DNA from: Stratiolaelaps scimitus
Taxonomy: Eukaryota > Arthropoda > Arachnida > Mesostigmata > Laelapidae
Assembly (NCBI GenBank): GCA_019614645.1
Contig: JABWDB010000004.1
Location: 10,912,001 to 10,976,000 of the forward strand
Reading direction: 5' to 3'
Length of the DNA stretch: 64,000 nucleotides
The notes under the pieces are model-generated. The model ran no database searches. It was not told the DNA's origin and was given only the letters and a program-made list of their open reading frames with translations. The position numbers and the translations under genes were made by a program. Shown here in pieces: positions 12,446 to 25,548 of the stretch (position 1 is its first letter; each line of letters opens with the position of its first letter).

Positions 12446-12640
12446 ATGGAACTACAATACAAGCCATGGCGAAAATATCTTTGCCTCTGTGCTTTAGTAG
12501 CGGCCGATGTACTCGAGGATAGTAGCAGATTACCAAATCCTGCCGGATCGGTAGGCATCCAAAGGGAAGGCCTGCAACTGAGAGGTAGATTGATTGAAAA
12601 AGTTACTCATGACGATGCGCCCAATAATCCCGGCAATTGA
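12446..12640 (+). CDS. Small ORF, 64 codons, unidentified
   Basis: The frame starts with an ATG and reads MELQYKPWRKYLCLCALVAA, DVLEDSSRLPNPAGSVGIQR and EKVTHDDAPNNPGN. Composition is protein-like, with a short hydrophobic stretch after a basic start that could be a signal peptide. An internal AG|GTAGAT could be a donor. No homologue is recognised. Confidence 0.25.
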   Translation: MELQYKPWRKYLCLCALVAADVLEDSSRLPNPAGSVGIQREGLQLRGRLIEKVTHDDAPNNPGN

Positions 12641-14196
12641 TGAATCGATGAGGTCGACAATAGTCAGGCCGATTGATTAACACTCTTCGTACTCAAGCGA
12701 TTCTATGATCTGTAAATGTCATATCGTCTACTGAGCAGGGAACATTCTGTCAGCGGTGTTTGCTTGCTGCAAATATGCTCTAGATGCCCTGAGGGAGCGT
12801 CAGGATGACTACGGCCAAACCTGTGCTGCCAAACTGGTAAGGTGCACTTATGTCCGTAGCAAGTGACATTCGTGTCGTAGTGCAAAAATATGTAAATGCC
12901 AGGCTCAATGCGTGCAGGTAGATCTCGGATACATAGAGAGCCATGATATATATATATATATATTTAAATTAGCAATAATTCAAGGTCACACGGCTCACCC
13001 GCTAAACTATCCAAACCTGTATCCTAAAGGTTTCTAGAATCGAGGCCTAGCATGTTACATTGCACGAAAGCCCGAAGCCAGGGAAAGTGACTCAATTGGG
13101 TATACCAGTGAACAGAAGGTCTAAACAGTTGTGGGCCATAAGAAGCAACAACTTTTTCCCTTCTCTCGACGTCAACCTATGTAAATGTCTGTCTGTCTAT
13201 ACATTTACGGTTTATAGAAAAATTTACACAGATACCAAACGCTAGATTGTCTTAAGATAGTAAACCCTAAGATCCTCGTTTTTATGCAATAATTCCAACT
13301 AGAATCTGGCGTAATATGAAAGATCTAATCCAAAGGTTGTTTGATTATGCTTGAAGTATACTTGAAGTATTTCAAAAGAGCTTGAGAAGGCTGCCCTCTA
13401 CATGAATGTTACACAGTTTGACGGTCACGCTTTAATGACTGATCGCTGCTCTGTTCTCTCAAACTGCACCTACAGTATCTCCCTTTCATTCCATAGCATT
13501 TAACTATTGTAGAACGCATGGAAATGCGTTGTAATATGGCTTCTAAACGCTCATCAGTTCAACGAATATCATGCGAGCCTGTGGAATTATCACTATATTT
13601 AGGAGATTTGCCCTTAAATCTGAGATTATTTTGTTCCAGTCAACAACAAACTATAGTTCATTTAAGCAACTGCCTGTATGCGATAAATAAGCTGCGTATT
13701 CTGTTATACACTAAAATTTCATTTACCGGCTTCCGAAACTCGAACATCCCAAGCTTTTGTTGGACCTCGTTGTCTGACTCGAGTGCCTATCTATCGCTGT
13801 TAGAATACCCTTATAAGAGCTATCGTTTCTTACTGTTGCCATTTGTGTCTCATACTTTCCTACCAGATCACTCCATCCTTTGTGGTTTGTTCCTTTGCCT
13901 GGCTAACCCAGACAGCGATCTTTCCTAACACTACCACTGTGTCCGCTCGAAATCTTCGAGGTACCGACAGCTCCTACGACAACTTAACAGGTATATCCTT
14001 CTTCTCATTTCATTTTTTGTTCGTTCCGTCTTTCTACATAGGAGTGGCACTACAATAGTACCTACGCCCGGGGATGTGTGTCTTGTGCTCGGCTTGTTCA
14101 TCGACCCTCCAAACGCATATGGCTTTCGAAGTGGGGGACCAGTGCTCCTCCCAGTTCTCAGTGAAGACGGCACCTGGGAGACAACGCGTATACACA

Positions 14197-14198
<2 letters not shown>

Positions 14199-14231
<33 letters not shown>

Positions 14232-14240
14232 ATATATACA
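14199..14240. repeat. (TA)n microsatellite
   Basis: A TA tract broken once by CC near 14229. Confidence 0.9.
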
Positions 14241-15276
14241 CCTCGTATACAGTGCCGGGAAGAGACCCCGGCCGTACGACGAGGATATGTCGACGGAACC
14301 TTGCTGTTTGCGTGGGAGAAGCTCTCATACATGGTACTGCCACCCTTCCCCCGAAGCCCAGCAGCACTACACCGCTGTCAACTACAACCACCACTGCGCC
14401 TGCTGCCGCGCATCCCCTCGCCGTCGTACCCCATCTCATCGTAGGTCGCCCTTTGTGAGGACCAATCTGCTTTGCGAGCAGCTTGATAATATTCCTGTGG
14501 CTTCCCAGCCCCTCGCCTCTGTCGGGATTGCAGGGAAATCGCCAAGCCTGACCTGATCTGAGGATGGCAACCTCAAATATGAGCGAGCCTCATGTGCCAA
14601 CGCCTCAATCCTGAAGTCCGAGCAGCGGGCCTTCCTCCATGCCTCCGAATCTCCATCAGGTGAATTAGGCTTCGGCGATCAAATCGACTAGCGATGGCTA
14701 AAAAGAAGAATTCTGCTCTCATCTCTCTCGCTCTCTCTCTCCCTTTCTCCATATCTATCCCTCTCGTAGTGGTGGCGGCGGCGGCGGCAGCGGTCCGAGG
14801 ACGAGGAACTCTCAGCGGGGCTCGAGCGGCCCCGTTCGTTTGCTCCACCTCTGTCGTGACCAGTCCGCCTCGAGCGACTGCTTCGAACAACTGTGATACA
14901 CTGAAGAGGTAGCGGCCAGTGCTGCTGTTGCTGCCGTTTGTAGTGGTCGCCCTTTGGAGCGGGCTGCGAAGCCTCTTTTGGCGCAAGCTGTCCACTCCAT
15001 CACTTTCTGCTGCGCCAATATTAAATACCCGAGGATGATCGGTAGGCGAGGTGTGGCCGGTACAGGCCAGACGGCTGTACCCGGTTGGGAGTTGTGGGGG
15101 GTCAAGGGGCTGCATGACTGACACCGGATGAGCAACAGACCTCTGTGTCTGCATGACCGAGTATGAATGAATATATGAATGTCATATACTCGCGACAAAT
15201 CGTCCATTCATTATTCGTGGACGTTTGTAAATATAACTGGCACTATGGTTATGCATGCAATTTTTATTCAATCCAC

Positions 15277-15354
<78 letters not shown>

Positions 15355-15364
15355 TATATATATA
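15277..15364. repeat. (TA)n microsatellite interrupted by TG/GC
   Basis: About 88 bp of TA repeats with three interruptions (two TG, one GC). Confidence 0.95.
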
Positions 15365-16789
15365 CTAAGAATCGTGTTACTTATTCGATGTACTTGGCAG
15401 CGGACAAGCATTTTTATTCATTCTCACTGCTCCACAGGAAATTACTATACATATAATGAATTATTATAATACTAGTACTTATAATGAGCTTTCTGAATTA
15501 TACAAAATGAGGGCGTACGGAAAGAGCCAGCAACTGGCAAAGGGGTCCGTTATGGTTGGCTAGGTCAAACTTTACACGCAAATTTCGTTGTATGTTGGCA
15601 CAGTGCCTTAGACACCCTTCTTCATGTGCGTCCGAGGAAATGAACATGGAATGGTCCACACGTATGAATAGACGCCACTTCTGATAATCACGTTTGACTA
15701 GAAATTTTATTGTTACAAGGGATAGTGCCGCACATGCCGCCCTTCAACAAACATCGTCCGGCGTAAAGCAGTGGCTCTTGTACGTGGGTTTGTTAGAGAA
15801 CGCCCAGAGTAGTCCAGTTCGAGATGATATGTCCTTGAAGTAATACTACGCAACGAGCCTGCCATAGAAAGTCAGCTGAGGGTAAGATAAGAAGCAACAC
15901 AAGTCTCCTAGAGATCAATATCAAAGCTCAAACGGACACATGCAAAATACGAGTTAGAGCCAGGATAGAAAGCAAATAGCTCGTGAGAGGAAGAGGGTCA
16001 CGAATAAGATTTAGTCCTGCTTCGTTCGGATGAATTTCAGATAAGCGAATGAGGTTGACAATGATCGACCACCCGCAAAACCTTGCCCTTTTTGCCTGCG
16101 ACAGGGATATCACAATCGGCGCCTCACGCAATGATTCCTGGCCACAGCCTAGGGCTCTTACGGACTTCCCAGGTTACGGAGTGTTAGGCCCCCCGCAGAG
16201 CCGGCCCGTCCTCGCCTACTCAAGGTAATGTTTCCTGCAGATATTCCCATCTTTCGTTCACACAATGGAACAACACAGTATAACATCACGGGCAAGAAAT
16301 AGATACAGCAGACTTAGCCAGAGATCAGAGAAAAAACTAGAAAAGATGCAGTCCACCTATTTTCATCGACCTTGGCACAGGGACCAGTTCCTCTGACCTC
16401 TGGGGAGCGGCTTTGGCTGCCGTCGCTGATGTTAAGAGAGGGTAGGTACTCCCGTCCGGATCATGTTTGTCCGTCGGCTTCGGGTTCACCCAGTACGCCG
16501 CCCCATAGCTCCCAACTGTTTTAGGAGGAAGTAGTCCAAATGATAAGGTCGTTGAGGTGCAGCATGGTGAGTTGGAGTCTTAGCGTACCCCTTGTTGACT
16601 TGGTGCCCACACCGTACCTTTTAGCTGGGACGCGTGGCGCCCGCTCTATAATGCTGTCTTGCATTGCATGGTGGAAGTATGGTCCTGCTGCTGTTGTGCT
16701 ACCAATTCACCTTGGGGCCCTGAGGGCCCTTTCCAGCTGAGGGTCAGCTGAAAAAAACCAAAAAAAAAAAAAACGTAGCACCAGTACTG

Positions 16790-16950
16790 TACTCACCTCT
16801 AAATACACATATCTCCACAATACATACAGAATACGGTCACCTTCATTAAACATCTGGCTAGAGAACAGGTAGATTTGGATCAATTCGGGATCTGAGAGTC
16901 CAAACTGACTCTGCGGTCCACACGCCCTAACACACCGGCGAGGCGCGCGG
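16790..16950 (-). CDS. Candidate exon ending in a strong donor
   Basis: The minus frame reads SQFGLSDPELIQIYLFSSQM, then FNEGDRILYVLWRYVYLE, directly followed by the consensus donor GAG|GTGAGT (exon end near 16794). The acceptor is ambiguous among several AGs near 16880-16940. It looks like part of an aromatic-rich globular protein; family unknown. Confidence 0.28.
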
Positions 16951-17102
16951 ATCTCACAGTTGGCGCGCACATTTCGTCGGCCGGATGAAACGCAATGTTG
17001 TCGTTTCATCAGCTCAAGTGAACTGGGTCGGCCTAGATATAGGTGCAGCAAGTAAGACGACGGCTACTCAAAGGACTCAGGGGTGAGTGGATGTTTTCTC
17101 AG

Positions 17103-17342
17103 CGACCGGTGGACTGACTACCGACAGAGAGCCAGACCGCCAGCTGGTTCCTCCGTTCTCGCTTGTTGAAACTGCTGCTAGACCTCGTCCTCATTCCCCA
17201 TTCGTTGCTATTCCATTATCGTTTGGCTATCCTGCAAAACGGTCTTTCTGGCCTGCTGGTCAAAATCAACTTCACACAGAGCGCCGAAACACGCACCACA
17301 TACGACTGTCTTACTATTCGGACGATGTCACTCCGAGGGCAG
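17103..17342 (+). CDS. Candidate 240-nt internal exon, unidentified
   Basis: Acceptor GTTTTCTCAG|CG and donor GGGCAG|GTGAGG bound exactly 240 nt with symmetric phase 1/1. The frame reads TGGLTTDREPDRQLVPPFSL, then ARPRPHSPFVAIPLSFGYPA and HIRLSYYSDDVTP. It is Pro/aromatic-rich with no recognised domain. Both splice sites are strong by eye. Confidence 0.35.
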
Positions 17343-18759
17343 GTGAGGCGGACGAATGACGCTGGGGACTGTGCGAGGCTACGACGCAAAAGCAATAAGT
17401 AGATGGGAACTGTCAGTGATAAGCGGCTTCGCTTGAGAAGCCGACGAAGTCCTTCCGGACGTCGGACTTACAAAAGGAGAAGCTTTCGGCGCTCGCTGAT
17501 CGCTGTAGAGGATCGAGCAGGATTTGCTGTTGGGGTAAGCTGCCATATGCCAAACGGCAAAGGGACCTCGTAATTAGTTGCCTGTCATACACAGCGTCAC
17601 CTTTGCACCTTTGGGTGGAAATGTGTATCATTTCCAATTACTTGCAATTTTTCGTTTGAACAGACGCCGAACAGGTGAACAATGGCTGAGGCAGAGAGTG
17701 CACATACAAACGCTGGGAAAATGAATTCACTTCATTAATCGCTGATTGTGCTGACGGCTGGTGACAGCACAAAGCATAGATGAAGGAACAATGTGACGAT
17801 TACTGAGTCACAGTGGACAGCGTATTTTACGTGGGGCTAAGGTCGAATGTGATGTGGAACCTTCGAACACAGAATTTGTGTCATCATTTCTTGTCTTCCT
17901 CGAGCATCACGCGGCTAATTAATTTGTATGAATTAGAAAGGAAAGAATTGGACTTAGATGACTGATTCACCCTTCAAAGGGATTTAAATTTATATTTAAG
18001 ATGTGCTAAGGTCGTCAAAATCTGTGAATGACAATGCAATTATAGAGATTTTCGAGTAGACACATGTTTGGTTCAATTAATATATAGGGTTTCGAGACAA
18101 CAAAAAACCTGTGGTTAATATGTTACAAATAGATATTGACACGATATATGCTCTATGAGATGACGACTTCGGTATTTATATAGCTTTTTTTGAGAGGAGG
18201 AAACAGTATTTATGTAGTTTAAATCACCTATAATGCATAAAATTATGAGAGATTAACTAGGAGATATTTACAGACACACCTTCGTAAGCTTCTACACAGC
18301 ACAGCAAAACATTGGTTCGCATAATGTTCTACTTTTGGGTTATGCGTCATTTTGAAGAGCTCGTCAGTGTCACATTAGGTCAAAAATATATCGTCTAAAT
18401 TTTAGAAAAAAAATCATATCTTATAACTCTTAGCTGTATTAAGCCATCCTATCTACTCTCTTTAACCATGATTGTCTCCTCTCTAGCTATCGGCAACAGC
18501 GTATTTATATTGTGCAAGTACCCTATGGATTGTCAATATGCATAACATTGCAATACATTGTCGGAAACACTGCTGGAAAACTCCCATTTTGTATAATATA
18601 TTCTGACACTGCCCTTGAGTCTGTACGGACATTTAATAAAGAGCTGTCTACCCTCGATCAAATCCTTCGTCTGCCACGAGGGGGGCCTGCTATCTCATCT
18701 ACATTTATTTCTCTCTCTTTCTCTCCCTCTCTGTCTCCCTCCCTTGCTCTGTCTTGCAG
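17343..18759. other. No gene recognised
   Basis: AT-rich sequence from 17.9 to 18.6 kb without a coding-like frame. It ends in the CT-rich tract at 18.71-18.76 kb. Confidence 0.4.
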
Positions 18760-18813
18760 TGGCCTCCTTACAAAGGTAACGGCTGCGGTGACAACAGCAG
18801 CACCTTGCGCTAA
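18760..18813 (+). CDS. Very short candidate exon after a strong pyrimidine tract
   Basis: One of the best acceptors in the window (about 50 nt of CT-rich sequence ending CTTGCAG) precedes TGGCCTCCTTACAAAG|GTAACG. The result is either a 16-nt micro-exon with a good donor or a terminal exon reading WPPYKGNGCGDNSSTLR and a stop at 18811-18813. Confidence 0.25.
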   Translation, partial: WPPYKGNGCGDNSSTLR

Positions 18814-19177
18814 TAGTCAATGACGCTGACCCAGCACAAACTTCACTCGCAATTCAGCACCAATGAAGGCAATCAACCTCTCTCGAATAACTTCGGTAAC
18901 AGCTTCTGTATACCCCCTGCTTACCGATCTCCGTCGAAAGCGCGGCGCCTAAGTGGCACAGAAAGGCTGACAAGCCTTTGAGAACATATGCCTCCTCTCT
19001 TGGGCGTCGACAGCGCACCATGACGCGAGGGACAGCCCAACGCGTTGACGGGAAACTGGACCAGAAGCGTCACCGCGACGTGAGCCGTGCTTGACAGGGT
19101 CCTCGAGCGTTCGGGACGAGGAGGTTCGCCGTAGTCGGGTTTTACCGAGGCTACGGCGGACGGATGGCTGTAACACG

Positions 19178-19384
19178 AAGATGCTGTTGTCTGTTCCGCC
19201 TTTGTGGCACAGTTTCGCTTTTCCCTATCCTCCGGTTGCCCCGCCATACCCATATCTAAACCTCTACCAACCGCGAATGCCTGCCTTAATGGAGCTTCCC
19301 GGCTCAGCTTCGCGGTTCGGCCGCGGCCCGATATCTAGCCACACACAACGCCCACGAATAGAAAAATGGAGAGTGACTGTTTGA
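19178..19384 (+). CDS. Ambiguous GC-rich ORF, Pro/Tyr-rich
   Basis: The plus frame reads LSVPPLWHSFAFPYPPVAPP, YPYLNLYQPRMPALMELPGS, HTQRPRIEKWRVTV, then a stop. A minus frame over 18921-19253 is equally open and coding-like, so strand is unclear. It lies in a GC-rich block (18.9-20.5 kb) where long chance frames are expected. Confidence 0.2.
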   Translation, partial: KMLLSVPPLWHSFAFPYPPVAPPYPYLNLYQPRMPALMELPGSASRFGRGPISSHTQRPRIEKWRVTV

Positions 19385-21553
19385 GTCAGCCCGCCGCACC
19401 ACGCACGAGAACGATGGAAAGGAAAACGGCTAGCTTCCGACGCTACGTTCTAACCGCAGTGACTGTTGCCTAATAAGGTGAGCGTATAAGACCTACATCC
19501 GCGAACTGCACTGGGGCATGAGATGGAGGAACTCGCGCCAGCCCGAGTCAACAGGAGAGGTACCCGCTACCTCACAGGAAGTACACGACGCCGGCACACT
19601 AGTTCTCTCTTCGGTGGCCTTAGGTGCACCGAGAGGAGGTTGTGGACGTCGAGGACGAAGACGCTAGAGCGCACAGCAACGATAAGGAAGGGGGCTAGCC
19701 TCCGACAGCGGTGGCGGCAATGGCGGCGGTCGCGACGACGAGAATGGAGCGAGAAACAGGCAGCCCGGTAAAGTGAACCCGACAAAGCCTCTTCCGCCTT
19801 GGCATTTGCTGCGATGCAACGGATGACGCTACTTGCCGGCGTCAGGCTCTACTGGTTCTACCTCAGGCCATTCCCCGAGTCTCGGTGGTAGGAGGTCGGG
19901 TCTACTGCCCATACGGCCTGCTCCTACACATCTCATCCTCTGGCTCCTGTAGTTGAAGGTTGGACAAAGCTTGCTCGCATGTGTGTCTGTCACCCTTGCC
20001 GCAAGCAAAACCCGGTGAGCCCTCCTCGGTGTCCTTGCCAGCCTCATTGTCGCACTGACGGAGAAAGGGAAGAAGAAATGTAGGGGAACGCGATGCTGAC
20101 GTCTACCCATGGCGGGTGTCGGACTCGATCTATGTTACCTACCTGGAATGTACTCACCCGTTCGCGGCACACCGTATGTATCTGGTGGGACAAGCCGCTG
20201 TCACTAGACCCGACCCACGCCAGGAGCAAAGATGCCTGCAGGTCAATTTAGCTAGGGTCTCTATCCCCATAAGGAGAATTAGTGGCGACAGGCGAGCATA
20301 CTCTGTCGGCCGCTATCAAAGGCCGTCTTACGCGAGCCGAGTTGACACCGGCCTAATAACGAGAAATAGAAAATGGAACGAGCGGAGAAAGGGGGTTGGC
20401 TCCCCATCGTTAAACGATGTACATAAATGGAAGAATAGAGGCAGAATGGAAGAACCAGAAGGAAAGTATACCTGTGGAAACCCGAAGGCTTGACACTGCT
20501 CGATGGTCGAACGTCAATGTACCCTTCGTAACATTGGTACCGAAGCCGTCCTTAATTTAGTGAGTTGAATGATCCACGGTAATGCAATAATATGGTAGTG
20601 CAATTTTTTCATGATCTTCACAAGACTTGTATCACATTGCATGGAGACAGAAGACTTGGGAATTCACTTTAAGCAATCGTTGCTAAATCGATTAGAACTT
20701 CTTGTTGAAGGTCGCAGGGGCTCGGTGGAAAGTCTCCTGAAGAAATTCATAGAGCGCGTATGCAGCTCAAGGTGTGAATTGTATTTTCATTTTCAATTAG
20801 TGCCATTCTCACTGCACTTACGATTGCGATGCTGTCGTTGTAATCGGGATGTAACGTATCGAGCTTCTTAGCTGTTAGCAATATCTGTGTCTATATCTGT
20901 ATACATTGATGCGTTCAATTTATATTTCAATCACCGATGTTCTAATTGTTCAAGTGAGACATTGTGGCTCTCCTTTATCCTGTGTTTTAACGAGGACTTC
21001 AGCGTTACTTCAACTATACTGCAGTTCCAGTAATAAGCGCAGTTTTTGTTTATAATGAATGAGATATACAATCAGAGTTAGTAAAAAGCTTGATTCAAGT
21101 TATCCGTTACAATACCAATTACTGTTGCGATGAGAATATGCACGACAAACAGCAATCGTAGCAAATCTCTCGCTACCTCGACATCTCAGCGGATGTCATT
21201 ACGCGGCTCGTTATGCTGAATCTGTGCTTGAAGCGGAAAAAACGCCAAAAAAAAAGACTCTCAATCGAATCTCCCAAATATTGAAATCATTCATTACGAC
21301 AACCTTCGCCATAGATTGCTGCAAAATCAGCCATCTGCGTTGCTAGTTAGCAGACGACGAAAGGACGTATCACGTTCTTCGACGGGATGACGGCTTCTTG
21401 CTGAAGCGGAGGTACTTTTATCCCGCTGTGCTGTGTCTCGGCCTTCGTCCGGCTGGTATAATAATTTCTTTCAAATTCGTTGATTCCAAACGTGCCCTCT
21501 CCCAGCTGCTGACTCACTCAAAGCAGAGACGGACAGGCTTGCGGCCAGCTTAC
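19385..21553. other. No gene recognised with confidence
   Basis: GC-rich to about 20.5 kb with several equally open frames. A plus frame near 20641-20760 (HFKQSLLNRLELLVEGRRGS) is protein-like but unsupported by splice sites. Confidence 0.35.
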
Positions 21554-21706
21554 CGCCAGCCTTCCTGAATCCAATTAGCAAGGCAGGTATGCATTGTACG
21601 TCACTGTGGTCGACCAGCCCGCTACCCTGCAGTGGTGTGTGCGAGCGCGAACCACTTTTACCCAACTTTCGAAATGCTCCAAAAATGCCGAACAGCACGT
21701 ATGAAT
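21554..21706 (-). CDS. Candidate 153-nt internal exon, unidentified
   Basis: Acceptor CCTCCGCTGGCAG|AT (after a CT-rich run) and donor GGCG|GTAAGC bound 153 nt with symmetric phase 1/1. It reads SYVLFGIFGAFRKLGKSGSR, then GSGLVDHSDVQCIPALLIGF. Good splice sites and low stop density support it. No domain is recognised. Confidence 0.35.
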
Positions 21707-21793
21707 CTGCCAGCGGAGGAGGACGAGGGCGGGAATCGCGGTCCCGAGCCGACACGAGTCATGGGGGACGCGACTCCTTGCGACGTCTGACAA

Positions 21794-24111
21794 TCTGCCA
21801 GCTCGAACTGGCCGCCCCGTTTCGTACTACACTGCTACACTTGCCGGTGATTCCGGCAGTTCAGCAAGATTGTTGTTCTTCGGCAAGCCGCCATTGGCCG
21901 ATGCAGGATTTCGGTTCAGGCTCGTTTAAGGGGCCCCTTGCGAATTCGGTGTTTGGGACGACTTCGGACGCGCGCCCAAATTACGCCCATGAATATTCAT
22001 GCTTGTGCTCTTGCTCACCGAGCTGGAGAAATACCCGCGAGCCATCCGCCACTGTGAGTTGGTAAGTTGGGAATACCCGACAAAACGGACTGTGGTCGTA
22101 TGCGCAGAGCAAGGCAAGTGCAAAAATAACGTTCTATCGAACCAACGAGTGGAAAGAAAAACGCACTTTACCACCACACGTGGAGTTTTATGCTATAAAA
22201 ACAATAAATATATGAGGATATCTGTGCTGTCTTAAAATTGTAGGCGTCTTGAGCAACAAAACATACACTCGACAGTCGGGCGGTCCTCCGGAATACGTTC
22301 AATCTTGGGCAGATACAGTTTTGAAGACTAATCTCAGGCTGAGGCTGTACCACACCATCGAAGTAATCGAACTCGCGAAATACCAAAATAGCCACATGTG
22401 TTCATAAGCTGTAAAATTCACCAATAGTACAGTGACCACGTTTGGGCCGTGTATGACAGATCAAAAATATTGTACACTACGTTCATATAAAAAAAGACGA
22501 CATTGAGCTTGGATTATAAACTCAGAAAGTAGATGGTTTTTATTATATTATTTCCAAATAAATACACACCTATAATAGTAAAACGAAACCCCCATACGCA
22601 GAGCATTACAGTATTATAATATTCTCCTATTTTCATTCAATTTATACATTCAGACACAGGTGACCGGTGATAGGCCGCAGATGGGGCGAACCTATCACCT
22701 ACCTCCATGGATCCATACACAAAAACCATCGAACGGCCCCCGTTGAACTGCCATCCACCCAGCCCGATCGCTGAACTTCTAGTGAGTACAGACGATAGTG
22801 GCATGTCAGCACCAAGTGAGGCAGTGTGGTAGCAGACCATATCTGTGATCATGCATTTGCTTCGATATATAGACGGTGGTTTTTTGCCGTGCGTGCAACA
22901 AGTTTTGGTTGTTTATCGCCCTGCTGTACTCGAGATATATATATATATATATATAGACAGCCAACCTAATTAATATGTGTCGGCTAATTAATTAGATCGC
23001 CCAGAGTTGCGGTTGTAGTTCCTTTTTTACAGGAAGGCAACTAGCCCAGCGCGTGGTTAGTCCTTCTGTAATAGCATTACCACTATGGTAGTCGTGACAT
23101 ACGTGCAGTTTGAGGTGGGAGGCGAGGTTAAACGTGAGGCCTTTCTCAGTGCTGTCTACGTGCATACGGCATACCTACACCAAGGACGAACGTTGACGTC
23201 TGTGATACTATATTCAGGTAAACGTGGTCCGCGGTCACTTTTGTGATCCGGCGTGACTTATATTGACTGCAGCGGCTAGCAAATGTAAATGCATTCATCG
23301 AAATCTAGGGAGTATAAGGTATCAACTCCAGTGGAAAATGATACAGCGCACCGTTGGCGATATTTGAGACTATGGTTAATTGAACTTCGTTTCCACTGAA
23401 AAAAGTCAAAGAAATACATAGGTCATAAACAGGAAATTTACCAATGAACTGGTGGACAACTATTTTGCTTTCTCTACTGTAGAAGGTAAAGGTAAAGCTC
23501 TATTGGGTATTTGAAGGAGCTGTAATTTCACAATGCTTAAGCTCTCCTATATGACATCACGCAGCGGGCTCGAACCTTGTGTTTAATTGAATGCGCTGCG
23601 TACAAACGGCGAGATTCGAAGACGGACATCGATGTTGACAAGCGGTACGTCGATGTTGGGTCTGTTATTTGATGCGCAATAAGCATGATTTATGTGGTCA
23701 AATTCGTTTTTGTGGCCTCATTACAGCGTTTTTGTCCAGCGGAGTCGCACAGAGCTACGCGAAGAGGACTTGGAACCGTAGATCCTCAAGTTGAAGTCCG
23801 CGAGACATATTCTCTAGAAACTGATGCAGCAAGTCTACTTGCGTCGAGTTAGCTTTAGTCATATTTACGGAGCAACAGATCAAACTATCATGATTTACCC
23901 ATTTTACAACTACCACCCATCTGATCTCTGTTTCGTGCCGAATCTACACAACTTCATTAATTCGAGGAAAAATACCAGAAATCAAATCAGTGTGATTCGT
24001 CTCTTTAACTCACATTTAGTTGCAGTATGGGCTGGAATGAGTAACCATTGGTTCAGCAGTGGTTTCTCTCGCGCTCTCTCTAACTTTCAATCTCTATCTC
24101 CCTGTTACCAG
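21794..24111. other. No gene recognised
   Basis: AT-rich after 22.1 kb with one (TA)n. A minus-strand GGTTCGAGCCC near 23565-23580 recalls a Pol III B box but has no partner A box. Confidence 0.4.
22936..22955. repeat. (TA)n microsatellite
   Basis: A pure TA tract of about 20 bp. Confidence 0.85.
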
Positions 24112-24859
24112 CATTGCAGCGAAAATGTGAAGTGTCGGCTGGCTCGATCAATTAGACCATGGAGAACGCTATGGCAGGTCAGTGCGAATCACCAGTAGTC
24201 TATGGACTACGGACCACGCACCGACCAGACCATCATTACTAATGGCCTTCGTCCTGAGGAAACCAATAGAGGAAATAAGTTTGTCTTCGAGGTCTCTACG
24301 GAGTGAGATCCGGACCGCGGGTGGCGCAGCCCCTTGAGCCAAGGCTATTATCATTAATGAAAGCTTGGAGCTTGACTGAGGCGTACTTGGTTAGCGTTTC
24401 CGTTCGAAATGAAGATATTTCTACGCAGCTGGAGACACGGCGCTCTATACAAAATACGAACAGTACGCTAGATTTAGAGAACCGCTTCATAAGCAGTTGT
24501 GGCAGTAGCCGAACAGAGGCAGCCGCCGCTGCGGTCCTTGAAGCAGCAAGCCACCAAATAATGTGTCCAGGTAATTTCTACTTGATACCGAATAATAACT
24601 GCTATTTTTCCAATATTGCGTGCTGTGCCTTGTGCCCCGGCTAGTCCTACGTCACGAACACGGGCCTAAATATATTGCTTAATGATTAGTGCTCACTGAG
24701 CGTGAACGCCATTAGTTCTTCACTAATCTTTCTCTTATAGATGGCTTCTTCGCACGCGGGTATTCTCTATCAGTGGCGACCCTAGAGTTGCACTCAACTG
24801 TGTCGGCAGCGTGCGGCAGTCCCGACACAGAGCTATGCGTGCACTCGTATTCCAGCTAG
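24112..24859 (+). CDS. Candidate three-exon gene end, unidentified
   Basis: Exons 24112-24177 (22 codons, phase 0/0), 24429-24570 (142 nt, phase 0/1) and 24741-24859 (phase 1 to stop) join in frame. Splice sites are good: CCTGTTACCAG|, CTATGGCAG|GTCAGT, CTACGCAG|, GTCCAG|GTAATT and TTTCTCTTATAG|. The joined protein reads ENVKCRLARSIRPWRTLWQ, then STLDLENRFISSCGSSRTEA, an Ala run, HQIMCP, DGFFARGYSLSVATLELHST and a stop. The 5' end is open. An alternative start, GACCATGG at 24159, lies in another frame of the first exon. The family is unknown. Confidence 0.35.
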
Positions 24860-25548
24860 CAGCAATAGAAGATGGAAGTATCTCGTGCAATTCCTGTGGT
24901 GTTGCGAGCATGCCATTTTTTCACATGACGTTTACCTATCTTCAATGTATGCACGACTAGCCTTCAAGCCATGCAGTTTTGCAGAACTTACATCACCAGA
25001 TTACCAAATCGTAGCAAATGTCTCTATTACTTGTATTGAAATGATTATATTCAAATACGAGACTGCGAGACAAGAGCCCCTTCTCCGTTGGGCCTTGGGC
25101 CAAGAACTGGAGGACCGACAAGCAAAAAAAAAGAAACCAGAGCAGCCTTATCTTCAAAGGTCTCTCGAGCGCGAACGAATGACGTTGTGTGTACGCTGCG
25201 ACGCCCGACAACAAAGTAAGGCCAAGCGAGCCATCTCTCATTCATGGTGCCTTTGATGACGTGCTCTTTGAATATGTTTGTTTTCCTGTAGTTATTATAA
25301 TATCGATGCTAAGAAAAAGCATCCTGTTAGGTTCGCCTCTAGAACAAAAGAAACTACGCAGCGTGTATCGATCTTCAGGTCATATCCTTTATCTGACGGT
25401 ACTGTAGGGAACACGTATTATTATACAGCGAAATGGTACTATTTCGAGAGATCAATGGAGTACGCCATCAGCGGGTCAATAAGCTGTGGTGTACTGCTCT
25501 GATATGACATCTGACGTTATTCAAAAATGCCGGTGGTCGGAAAACGAT

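Larger units (their letters stand above)
12641..16780. other. No gene recognised
   Basis: Mostly unremarkable, with three (TA)n tracts and a GGC run near 14.77 kb. The 136-codon plus frame at 13518-13928 is Leu/Ser-rich without splice support. Confidence 0.4.

Noticed and set aside
12980..13055. tRNA-like look around GGTCACACGGCTCACCCGC and AATCGAGGCCTA
   Set aside because: The A-box-like and B-box-like pieces are on the wrong strand or in the wrong order for a Pol III gene, and no cloverleaf forms.
15163..15469. Two plus-strand frames rich in Ile-Tyr
   Set aside because: Artefacts of the 88-bp (TA)n tract.
16733..16775. A-rich run after CAGCTGAGGGTCAGCTG as a possible retroposon tail
   Set aside because: No flanking target-site duplication could be found, unlike the site at 41.25 kb.
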